Positions 49,472 to 59,690 of a DNA stretch of 64,000 nt are shown here, piece after piece. Position numbers and translations under genes: made by a program. The DNA is from Aquanectria penicillioides (lineage: Eukaryota > Ascomycota > Sordariomycetes > Hypocreales > Nectriaceae): assembly GCA_003415625.1 (NCBI GenBank), contig PYIU01000004.1, positions 1,984,001-2,048,000 of the forward strand, given 5' to 3'. A model generated the notes under the pieces. It saw only the letters and a program-made list of their open reading frames with translations. It did not search any database and was not told where the DNA came from. How positions within the stretch are numbered: the first letter of the stretch is position 1; every line of letters begins with the position of its first letter.

Positions 49472-49859
49472 ACCATGGATACCATGCCCTATCTGGTCTG
49501 CGCTCCTCTGCGCTGCTTTGCCTCGCTCTGTGTCGTGGCGTGGAGTCTTCCTTACACGCCCCCCCCCTCGTGGGCTCTCGAAGTAGCTCGGGGCTACATA
49601 AACCTTCGTGATCGTCCCTCGACCTTGCGATTTGCTTCTGGCTCAGGGAGTAATTTATCTAAGGAGCAATTCTCTTTCCCCTCGTTTACCACGTTCTCCC
49701 TTGCCCGAAGTTGTAACCTCTTGTCAATCTCTACCACAAGCCATCTGACCCGGTGTCGTTGGCTTGCAGGCTCGCCGCTTCGAATCGCGCGGAGCCCAAC
49801 CCTTTGTTTTTACACAGCTGCGAATATCCTCAGAGAGCAAGAGGAACAGCCGCCTCATC

Positions 49860-51966
49860 ATGTCAAACAACAGCGAACACTCAGCCGAAGGCCGCATCGA
49901 AAAGCAGCCGGCCACCGAGTCCTTGCGCCATGAGGAGCCAGCCACTCCTCGCTCCTCCTCGGCCCCAACCGACACGGAGAAGGTCATCATGGCCGATGGC
50001 ACTGTCGAGTACATCGACAAACATGCCCTTGGTGGCGATCTCGACAAGATGCCTGATGGCTACTACACGAGCCCTCAGTTCCTCGGCACCCTTGCTGTGC
50101 GTTGACTCCCAGCTCAATTTCGTTCCAATGTCTCGAGTGTAATTCGGAATCTGACCGTCGTCGATAGGCTCAATCTCTGGCTAGTATCTGTGCCTACCTG
50201 GGCTGGGTGCTCCCTGCCAACACGCTGTATGTATATTGATGATAGTTTCTTGGTGATTCCGATTTATTGAATCGCATCGCATCCTTGAGGGGGACGCATT
50301 GGTCACTGACAAGGAACCGTTACCAGGACTCTCATTAACGCGGACATCGGTCCCTCGGCTGACATCAACTGGGTTTCCACCATCTGGACCATGGGATCCT
50401 CCATCGGTTTCCTCATGGTCGGTCGTCTGTCTGATCTTTACGGCCGCAAGTGGATGGTCCTGAGCACTACAATCCTCGGTCTTATCGGATGCATTCTGGG
50501 CGGAACTGCCAAGAATGTCGGCATGTTGATTGCCTCCAACGGCTGCAACGGTATTGCTGCGGCCGGTCAACTCTCCTTTGGTATTGTCCTCGGTGAACTG
50601 GTCCCCAACAAGCACCGCGGACCCATCATCGGCTTCGTTTTCATGACATCTCTGCCCTTTGCCGTGTTCGGACCCATCATCGCTCGAAACTTTATTCTTC
50701 ACACCGCAGCCGGCTGGCGCTGGAGCTACTACATTGGCATCATCCTCAGCGTCATCACTCTCGGCCTGTACCAGTTCTTGTACCACCCGCCCACCTTTGA
50801 GCAGCTCCATGTTGGAAAGACTCGAATGCAGCAGACCAAGGAGCTCGACTGGGTTGGCATCTTCCTCTACACTGCCGGTTGCGTCCTGTTCCTCATCGGC
50901 CTCTCCTGGGGTGGTACCTCGTACCCCTGGCAGAGCGCTCAAGTCTTGTGCCCTCTCATCATCGGCATCTTCACCGTGGTGACTTTCTTTGTCTATGGTA
51001 TGTTCCCATTCCGCTTGCTTACACCAGAAACACGCTGACGTTTCCCGTGAAGAGGGCTTCTTCTGCAAGGTCCAGCCTCTCATGCCGCCGCGAGTCTTCA
51101 AGAACATCGGCTTTGTTGCCATTGTGGCCTGCGCCACTGTCGCTTCCATCGTATACTACTCTCTTACCGTTCTCTGGCCCACCATTATCCAGACCATCTA
51201 CACTTCCGACACCATCGAGATTGGCTGGCAGAGCTCCGTCGTTGGTGGCGGTGTCCTCCTCGGCCAGGCCCTCTCCGGTCTTGCTATTTCCTATGTCCCC
51301 AAGCTGAAGATCCAGGCCATCTGCGCTGCTGTCCTCGTCTTCAGCTTCGTCACAGCCATGAGCTCCCTCGACAAGGATCGATGGGCAGCCACCATTGCCT
51401 TCGGAACCATTGCTTGCACTGCCGTTGGCTACATCGAAAACGTGGCTGTCCCTGGTGTCACCCTGCTCTGGGGCCCTCAGGACATCGGCCTGGCCACTGG
51501 CGTTCTCGGCTCTATCCGTGCTCTTGGTGGTGCCGTTGCTCAGTCTCTGTACGTATCCGTCCTGAACAACGAGCTCGCCAAGAAGATCCCCGAGTATGTC
51601 ACTCCTGCAGCCACCAACGCAGGCTTGCCCGCAAAGTCGCTCACTGCCCTCTTTGCTGGAATCACTGCTGGCGACTTTTCCACGGTGGAAGGTGTTACCG
51701 ACAAAGTGACCGCCGCTGTGAGCAGCGCCCTGGTCGTTGCCTACACCAAGTCGTTCCAAATCGTCTTCTACGCCACTATTCCTTTCTCATGCATCGTCCT
51801 CATCGCCGCTTGCCTCGTGCCCAACGTTGACAAGTACCTCACCAAGAACGTCGCCAAGCGTCTACAAGACCAAGCATTCCGCAAGGTTTCTACCACGTCG
51901 TTGCAAGAGGTTGAAGTGACACAAGACCGCAAGGAGCACGACTCCCATGTTGCGTCGACTGTCTAA
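49860..51966 (+). CDS. TRI12-type major facilitator efflux transporter
   Basis: Plasma-membrane drug/metabolite:proton antiporter of the fungal TRI12 subfamily, 626 aa in four exons (49860-50096, 50168-50226, 50327-50997, 51053-51966; 1881 nt). A hydrophilic N-terminus of about 75 residues (PDGYYTSPQFLGTLA before helix 1) is followed by 14 likely membrane helices. The MFS motif between helices 2 and 3 is GRLSDLYGRKWMVLSTTILG, and the TRI12-like segment ASNGCNGIAAAGQLSFGIVL with NKHRGPIIGFVF follows. The central cytosolic loop holds QTKELDWVGIFLYTAGCVLF. Later helices include VIASIVYYSLTVLW-like and VPGVTLLWGPQDIGLATGVL. The family includes the trichothecene pump Tri12 but also siderophore and general toxin exporters, so the substrate is open. 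No biosynthetic gene lies next to it in this window. Confidence 0.93.
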
Positions 51967-52564
51967 TAGAAACCTGTGAATTCCCTGGAAAGGCGTTTTT
52001 TTTTTTCACTCCTTGAACCGAAGTGGACCTGCTTTGAACTGAAGAGGTCCAAAACTTCATGCATAAATATATTGAATCGTCCGAGAAAGGGCCACGAATA
52101 ACTTTGGTCCAGCCTTGGAGGAAGGGTCTGTCCCGTTGGAAGATGTTATCTACTAGCACAGAATAGGATCCCGGTAGGAAACTTTAGATCACAATTGTAT
52201 ATAGGAAACGGGACATTAATGAAGTCGTTTTCGGGAGACTGTTGCTTGGATAGAACCAGCGTGTTAGTGTGATAGTCTATACACATAGAAATAGAATTAT
52301 CATTTCGTGCATTCAACAGTCGGCGTTTTCAATGTATAGTGAACATGGGCTGGGTGCTGCACGGATGAAGTAGACACTGGGTTGAGTTAAATGTGATGAA
52401 TGCCTTCGATTCGAAACCGTGTTTGTTGTCTATCCACCCACGCAAGCAGCGCGCATTGGATCAAGTTTAAAAAAGCTCTAGCCAGAAGATATATAATGCC
52501 CCAAACGCCACGCCACCAAATGAATTGTGTCCTTTGACACTGAAGAATCGCATCACTCCATCAC
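51967..52564. terminator. Convergent 3' region between transporter and small secreted peptide
   Basis: 598 bp between converging genes, AT-rich with ATATA motifs. A T run follows the transporter stop at 52000-52006. No other gene seen. Confidence 0.45.
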
Positions 52565-52792
52565 TCATCCACGCTTGGGTCTAATTTGACGGCATCAGTT
52601 AGTGTGTGATATTCGTGTACGGGAGATGGGACATCAAACTTACCCGCAACCCTGGGGGGTGATGACGCCGTAGGGGCAATCTCCAGAGCTCTTGGGCACG
52701 ATCTGGTTGCTGAAGATGGGAGTGATGACGATGCCTGCGCTCACGAGGGAGGCGGCGGCGGAGAGGATTGTGACGAAAACGGTGGTCTTCAT
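52565..52792 (-). CDS. Small secreted peptide with two cysteines (54 aa)
   Basis: Two exons (52792-52644 and 52580-52565) separated by a 63-nt intron with a gtaagt donor and an aaattag acceptor. The total is 165 nt, 54 aa. The precursor has a strong signal peptide MKTTVFVTILSAAASLVSA; the mature part begins GIVITPIFSNQIVPKSSG and ends DCPYGVITPQGCGPKRG. The two Cys are separated by nine residues (C-PYGVITPQG-C), so one disulfide loop is likely. The spliced last exon adds only GPKRG, a basic end. I do not recognise a named family; the CxxGVxTPxGC pattern may recur in other Hypocreales small secreted proteins (vague recollection, not certain). It lies convergent to the efflux transporter. The function is unknown: a peptide signal, an effector or an antimicrobial peptide are all possible. 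Confidence 0.7.
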
Positions 52793-53837
52793 GCTGGGCG
52801 GCGGTGATTGTCTGAGATGATGACAGATGAACTGATGCGGAATGCAAACGATCTGCGGCAGCGAGATAGGCGAATGGGGGAGGGGGAACCGGCGTCGTAT
52901 GTTGTGAGATCTCAAGATGGCGCTGGTTGGAGTATGGCAGTACAGATGTATAGTGGGTGGTTCTCGGAGAGAGGGTTTTAGTGAGGCAGGATCACGTCAA
53001 CAGACCAGCTGAAGCGTGCAAAGTGGTACGGGCCGCAAGGGAAATGGATTTAATTAATTTGAAAAAAAAAAAAAAAAAGGGACGGTAGCGAAATTCAACA
53101 GACGATCTCAGGGAAGAAGAGAAGAAGAGGAGGAGGAGGAGGAGAAAGGAGAAGGGGCAAAAACAAAAAGGAAGCCGGCTGGCTGGCAGCCCAAGCAGCG
53201 GGAAAAGAGGGAGCGGCGATCCAGACGTCTCGTGTCGCAGGGGCGTTGCGGTGGGAGTTTCAGGAGACCAGGCTGGACGGGGCTGTGACTGGTGGAGAGA
53301 CAACGCGAGACACGATTATCCGTGGATTCTGGTGGAGCGGCTCAGGCGACTCAGGCGATGAGGTCCAGGGGATGCGGCAAAAGGTTAAGCGCCGAGATGG
53401 AGACGACCAGATTTGGACAATGCCGCCGACCAAGGTGACGATCTTAAAAGATTTTATTTTATTTTATTTTATTTTTATTAATTCTTGTCCTTGACCTATC
53501 CTACAATTAACTGTCTCTTGTTTGCGTTGGATTCTGTCATGGGAGAAAGAAGAACGCCAAGCAAGCCAAGCAGTCAGAGAGCAGGGTTTCGGGACAACTT
53601 TTCAACCATGATTGATCGATTCATCAATTCAATAGAAAAAAAAACCCCCAAAAAACAAGCAAAAACAAAAAGAAAAAAAATCCGACATCTGTTCATTTTC
53701 TTCATTTTTCTCAACCGGTGTTTTATCTTATTTGGTTTTTCCTCTTGTTTTTTTTCCTTCTTGCTCATGCATTGAACTTACTTGGGCCGCGTGTGCGGAG
53801 CATCTGGCGCCATCATGACGATGACAAGACAAAAAGC

Positions 53838-53863
53838 ATCATCATCATCATCATCATCATCAT
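53838..53863 (+). repeat. (ATC)n microsatellite
   Basis: Eight to nine uninterrupted ATC units in non-coding DNA. Confidence 0.9.
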
Positions 53864-54388
53864 CCTCACCAGCACTCATCTCGATGCGACATTTCAACCC
53901 GGTACATGGGACAAGGCAGCTCACTCCGGCCTAGATCCGACCATTGTCTCTTATCACCTCACCCAAAAACCTTTCCCGGGAAGTGTCAAACTGAGACATA
54001 GCCAGTGTGCCCGTATTTCTCCCTCTCCCCCGTGAGATTCGATGAGACACATGGAGCCTATTGTTCGACCCGTGTGGCGTTTCTTTTTTACCTGGATGTG
54101 CCCGTCACCGGATGCATCACTGCCTTGCCGGCCCGCTGATATTGAAATGTTTATTAGTTATCAACTTTGCGATTCACGGATTGAACCGTGAAAGTGCAAA
54201 TCTGCATGCATGTTCCATCTTGCTGCTGCAAGTGTATCACCAGCACGGACAGTTCGACGGGTTTCCTCCACAGAGAATCAAATGACTTACGCAAGCCCGA
54301 ACGCTGCTCGTTTCCAACGTTGGCACATCCGGTTCTCACTTCCCCCCGTAATGCCAACCGCACACAGATCTGATTAAGGCACAAGTTC

Positions 54389-54390
<2 letters not shown>

Positions 54391-54426
<36 letters not shown>
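54391..54426 (+). repeat. Poly-A tract of 36
   Basis: Longest homopolymer of the window. No recognisable retroelement coding sequence lies immediately upstream, so its origin is unclear. Confidence 0.9.
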
Positions 54427-54429
<3 letters not shown>

Positions 54430-55511
54430 TCGGCCCGTGTCAATAGTGATGTAGACTATTACCTTGCAAGTTGTGTGGTGTGGACTACCTCAGCCTACCT
54501 AGGTAGGCAACGGGATCATCGAGGAGCCGTCCCTTGACGGAGGACTGAAGGAGGACACGATTCAGAATCACAAATCATTGGACGGATCAGATGCAAGACC
54601 ATCACAACCCCGCATGAATACATGATTGTGGCTTTGGATCAGGCTCACGAAACAAGAAAACATAATCACCCGTGGTTCGATAGGCTTCGAAAAGTGGCTA
54701 ACTACGTAGTTGTTGCTATCGAGATTGACCTGTCGGCTCCAACGCCTGACTCCAACGCCCTGCTTGAACGCCCGGCTGCGAGTTCAGGCCGCAAGACAAA
54801 CCAGATGACGTGATCGACTGCGAAGCAACACAGACAACAGAAATATTGCCGAACGCTGCTTCGGACGCCCCAGGCCTAAGATCTGGTGGAGGTTTCGGTG
54901 AATATGGTGGCGCTTTGTGGTCGACCCTTCAGCGGCAACATGCGAGAAGCAACATGCAACACGGCTTATTTTTGACGGAGCCTAAACGCTGATCCTCCCT
55001 AGACATCTGAGATGTAACCATACATTGGGTAGAGAGACACAAAGGGTGGTTTTTGTATCCTACTACCGTACAAGGGATTCGTTTTCAAAAGTGCAAGTTA
55101 TCTCAGCCACGGCAGTTTCGTCGGCTTCGTCACGAAGAGACGGGATTGGCCGTTCTTGAGTTCCATTGGATGGTGGAGGAGAGACCAGACAAAGCTGCCG
55201 GGTTACCCTCGCCATCCGGACGTGAATCTGCTGCCGAGATCGAGATCGAGATCCAAGCATCCATTCAAACACGGGATTCTGACAGCCTGATGGTACCGTG
55301 GCTGACACAGGAAGCGATTAACCATCAATCAAACCTAATAAATACACAGACGACGTATACGTACGTATGTACATGGGTTGCCCTTATCACGTGGAGGCAT
55401 GCATGAGACAGCTGCCATCCGTCGACGAAAGTGTTTAATAAGAAGGTCTGGCCTTACATACCGGTATCCTGGATCTAGTTTTTATCAATCTATCTTGAAT
55501 CTTCACAGACA

Positions 55512-58039
55512 ATGGCCAGAGAGTACTTGTTCTTGCTGCCCTTCAACGGCAGACGCCCCACTCCACCACCATCGCCGCCAAAGCGTCGGCGTCCAAGAGG
55601 CCCTCCGAAAGGTCCTCCAACCAAGGCCTGCCACGGCTGTCGGAGAAGAAGGTTACGCGTAAGGCCTCTTTTGTTTTTTATTGCTAATACTTCACTCCCT
55701 AGGCCATACATATCTTGCTTACTCCTATGCCTGTAGTGCACCGGGGCCACCCCGGCCTGTGAGACATGCCGCGAGCGAGATGTAGAATGCGTCTATGATA
55801 GTCCTGAATTCGAAGGCCACAACGCCGGTGCCGTCCTCGTCGAAGCAGTTCATCTTCTCAATTCTAGACCTGTTCGGGACATGGTCCAAGTCCTCCAAAA
55901 GCTCACCACCATGACTGAGGGTTCCATGATAATGGCCCAGTTGAGGTATGGGTACTGGACTTCGTTGCCAGAGCCCCAGAGGAACCAGCGCTCCTTTGTC
56001 GCCCTAGACCTGGAGGCCAGACACCCTATTGCCTATCCTCCCTGCCTCCGATAGATATCGAAGATCCCGGCGCCCCTGTTAAGCTCCTTGTTCGCGAAAG
56101 TGGAAACGACTTTTATCGCCTCCCGACTTCGTGAGTAGAGTATAACCTGACCGTCTTGTTACTATAGCCACTCTAACTTGCCCTTTAGTGATGTGTCACC
56201 CATTCAACGGGCACCCTACTTCTATGAACAGTGAGTTAGATCCAGTGGATTGTGGCATCGAACGCCTCTGGTGATTACCTGTTTTCTTGCCCCAAAACTA
56301 ACGAGAGTTACGCTCCCCAGACCAGCCCCATCGCCCCTGGCAAGCTTGTGTGATCAACGTTTCCCGGCTTCCGGACTGGGGTATTGGACCAAGGTACCTA
56401 TCACGAATGAGTTGGCCTCGGGAATCCTCTCTCTTTACTTTAAAGTTGACCATCCCCTCCTGTCCCCATTTCACTCTGGCCTCTTCATGGACGACTTGGT
56501 CAACCACCGTGCAAAGTATTGCTCACCACTCCTCGTCAACGCCCTGATGTATTGGGCCTGTGTAAGTGCTTATTAGACTGGACAGCGCGGGCTTGATATA
56601 CACTGGAATGTACTAACATCCTCCATAGCAGATGTATAGCTCTGTTCACAGCGAGGCTTTGGCATTGGTAAATGCGTTCCGCGATGAGGCAGAAAGGCTG
56701 TGGACGAACCAAAGCGGAGCAGCCTCGGCGCTCAACGTAGTCGCTGTTATGTTTTTGAGCTTTGGTCATATGATCCAAGGAAAGAGTGCTGAGGCCAAAA
56801 CTGACATGGATGAAGTCGTTCGCATGGGACAATACTTGGGCATGTTTGGTGTTGAGGAGGACCTTGCTAACTCGATGATGCAATGTCTGTCGCCGGTAGA
56901 GCTGGCAGCCGCGTCTTATACAGCATGGGGAGTCTTTAATTGGATCATGTAAGAATGTTTTACTTTGCTTTCTGATTGATTGAAATCGCTGACGCACTCG
57001 CAACAGGATGATCTCTTTCTTCTACTTTCAATCAGAAGCTCCATTCCCTCACCTCCCTCCGTATTTTCCAGTCATAAGAGAGGAGCAGGATGATAGCGCC
57101 CAAGGTTCTATGAATGTCGCAAATGCCGCAGTTGTTCAGGAACTTGAAACAGACTCTCCAAGGAAACAAGATCAACTTTTCACTGCAGCATGTGAGTTTT
57201 GGGCCATCATTCATGACGTGGTTGCTAGACGCGGCACAACTTCCGGAATAGAGCTACGTGACGCCAGGTCGCTGGCATTCGCGGAATTCAAGTTTCAAGA
57301 GCTGTTGGCCTGGCTGGACAATTTGCCCTTGGCACTAATGCGGGACAAGGAAAACCCATCATACGTGGTTGTCTTCCAGTAAGTTTCGTCACATCTGATT
57401 TCATCAACCCTGCCCGGAGACTTGCTGTGAATACGCGAGACTGGTCCTGACATAATGTCAAGCATGTGGTACCATGCTGCGGTTCTAGATATTCTCCGAC
57501 CCTTTGCCAAGAACGGAGAGAGAGAATACCGGTTCAAGACCTTCTCCACACGAAAGAGCTCACCAGCCATGGCATTCCAAGCCTCTGTTGACCAACTGAA
57601 GCGCCTCGTCATCATCTACCGCATGAATTATGAAGCATCACGGTACAGCGTGCTCTGGCATACCGCTTTGCTCTACGTGGCAAACGCGGCCATCGAGACC
57701 AAGGAAGACAGCGAGTCGGTTTTCTATTTTGACCTGTGCTTCCATGGGTACAAAGACCTGTTGGGATGCTTTCCGGTCGCGGAGACTATTGCTGTGGCCC
57801 TGTTGTCGATGGGGGTGCAAAAGGGACTGGTGACCAGCAACCGCGCACGACAAATGCTTCTGTGCGAAATGGGTCAAACGGCTTTGGAGAGCGTGCCCAA
57901 GAATATTGATGCCACATTCTTAGTTGATTTGGACATGGCCATGAGGAACAGGACGCAGGCCACGGCGGAGGTGGTGGCTCAGATGTTTGCGGAAAATGCA
58001 TTGATGGCTGAGTACACGACTCTGTATGAAATTGGATGA
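55512..58039 (+). CDS. Zn2Cys6 transcription factor with fungal_trans-type body; one apparent frameshift
   Basis: Seven exons (55512-55658, 55737-56130, 56189-56230, 56321-56561, 56629-56948, 57007-57378, 57463-58039). After a Pro/Arg-rich N-terminus comes a full zinc cluster near residues 39-66: ACHGCRRRRLRC, TGATPACETCRERDVEC, split by intron 1 before the third Cys. Then a helical linker (MVQVLQKLTTMTEGSMIMAQ), the conserved HPIAYPPLPPIDIEDP stretch, and the long middle region: FKVDHPLLSPFHSGLFMDDL, YCSPLLVNALMYWAC, AAASYTAWGVFNWIM, MWYHAAVLDILRPF. At 56040-56042 the frame breaks inside AYPP/LPPID; one extra C in the CCC run restores it and gives 697 aa with a length divisible by three. All seven exons otherwise keep phase, so the gene is probably functional and the break an error. 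Target pathway unknown. A decayed relative follows at 58642. Confidence 0.85.
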
Positions 58040-58641
58040 GAGCAGCGGAATTGCGGCGAGTGGTTTCCTTTTTCCATTTGTGGTCTTATTTCCTTTTCAC
58101 TTTCCTAAGACAGCCTGTGTTAGCTAGCTATGTAGCTACAATCTTTCGAGGACGTGGGAAACGGAAACTAATCTGGGATGACCAGTTACAGCTGGTGCTT
58201 TAAGCGTATGTAACGGCAATATAATTCAACGTCTGTACCGAAAGACACAGTGTCGTGTGATTATTCCGTGATTGAATTCTCAAACTGGTTATCTATGTGA
58301 TAATCATTTCAAGCTGAGAGGTGCAACATATGGTCCTGTGAAAATTCTAGCCATTCGCGATACATCCACTGAACACGGAAAATTGGAGGTAACCCTTAAC
58401 TGCTACACCAAAAGGTCTACCCGTGCCGCGGCTAAGAGTAACACAGCATATTAAGGTCTATGAGGCACTGGCTCGCACCATCCACGATCGAAAAGCACCA
58501 TAGCGCATAAGATTTGCCTCCCAGTTCCTGGTGTTTGAGAATGGGCCCATTGCCCGCCATTCCAATAAAGGGGTTGAAACTCGACTACTGCCCTTAATTA
58601 TTGAATGGGAACCAGAGAAGAGATCCTTTAGAACCCAGCGA
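58040..58641. other. Short intergenic gap between the live and the dead C6 factor
   Basis: The 3' flank of the intact factor, then sequence in which the N-terminal part of the decayed factor would be expected. I find no zinc cluster here. Confidence 0.45.
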
Positions 58642-59690
58642 GCGATTAGATTTCTTGCCTGGGGATTCTATTCCTTCGACACGTGAGTCCATGCCCATTT
58701 CTCTACACCCGTTCGTCGTATCGAAAATACTACTCCCTTTCCTATCTAATCCCATACGTGTGAGCCTGATTCTGGGCCTTCCGATGCGAATAAAGAAGTC
58801 TTCGATGCCCAGACTATTCCAGGGAAGTTAATATTCCAGTACTGGGTTTGATTGTATGGATGACTTGTGGTTTCCCTATCCTGCATCGACACAGTCGAAG
58901 CCTTCCTATTGCAAGGAATTCATCGACGTGGAATACGATTTCGATGCCCTGGCGCATCTAGCACTACTCAGAGTTGAAGCAAATCGAGAGTTCCAAGTGC
59001 CGGACTATCACAGCTCTCGGAAAATCTACAATTAGCTTCTGGCGTTGAAAAGTGCTCTGCCGCAAACTATAAATGAAGACTACGGCCCACTTCCCGCGAG
59101 GGCTTTCATACAGTAACTTAGAGATAAGAATGTGCATTCCCCTTACAATTTGCCTTGACCTTTGCTACGTTTGCATTAATTAACTTGCACATTCTCAGCA
59201 AGAAAACCCCATGCACTGATATTCAAACAGATTATCCTTTGATATACTTGCCACCAAGCTCCTCAAGCCCTTCGCCGGGCTATCATTTTCGAACTTTGAC
59301 AGTGGACAAACAGCTCTGTCCCTTTCATTCTTGGCTAGCGACTCCATAGTTTCAACAGCGTGGAACTATCGTACCGGTTTCGGAACGCGACATGAATATT
59401 GGATGGCGCAAGCTTGCTGGACTACGGCAATGACATCATTGCCCTACACCACACTGGTGTCTACCCAGGGAGAAAGCTTTAGGAGATCTTGCCAATTGCT
59501 TCAATTTATATGGAAGTATCTTCCGCTGGCAAATTTACTCTTATCAAACCTCAAAATGGAGGCAGATCGTCAAGATATTCAGCTGTCTGGTGAAGCCGGC
59601 TCATATCTTGTGGTTGGAGAAGGGCAGACTAGGGACACTGAGATCCGAAACGTAAGACTATTCGGTGATATAGAAGCGGAAGGAAGCTAG
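58642..59690 (+). pseudogene. Decayed Zn2Cys6-family transcription factor (middle and C-terminal parts)
   Basis: Three coding-like blocks appear in the order expected of the fungal_trans region. Block 1 (58642-58683) reads AIRFLAWGFYSFDT and ends at an intact gtgagt donor, matching the AASYTAWGVFNW position of the intact neighbour. Block 2 (58856-59115) reads MDDLWFPYPASTQSKPSYCK, then YDFDALAHLALLRVEANREF, a TAG at 59033 where CAG (Gln) would fit, then LLALKSALPQTINEDYGPLP. Block 3 (about 59330-59690) reads TRHEYWMAQACWTTAMTSLP, then ESFRRSCQLLQFIWKYLPLA and NLLLSNLKMEADRQDIQLS, like the C-terminal end of such factors. The zinc cluster is missing and frames change between blocks, so it cannot make a factor. 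The surrounding DNA is AT-rich. Confidence 0.6.

Larger units (their letters stand above)
41418..49859. other. 8.4 kb gene desert rich in simple repeats
   Basis: No supported gene. The stretch 41.7-43.9 kb looks richer in A and T than its surroundings; the minus-strand frame 43230-43535 (hydrophobic piece CIWECFGNYLVCPLPIIGWE) is coding-like but isolated. From 44 kb on there is GC-rich DNA with many low-complexity tracts: TC repeat at 45648-45666, poly-A at 47755-47784, a 9-mer ACCCTGTCG run at 47937-47980, a 13-mer at 48449-48481, a GACACTG array at 49261-49325 and a telomere-like hexamer array at 49446-49471. Confidence 0.45.
52793..55511. other. Intergenic region with A/T homopolymers
   Basis: No supported gene in 2.7 kb. 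Low-complexity elements: A16 near 53062-53078, a GAG/GGA run near 53117-53145, TTTTA repeats at 53451-53476, an ATC array at 53838-53863 and a 36-base poly-A at 54391-54426. The right end is the promoter of the C6 factor. Confidence 0.5.
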
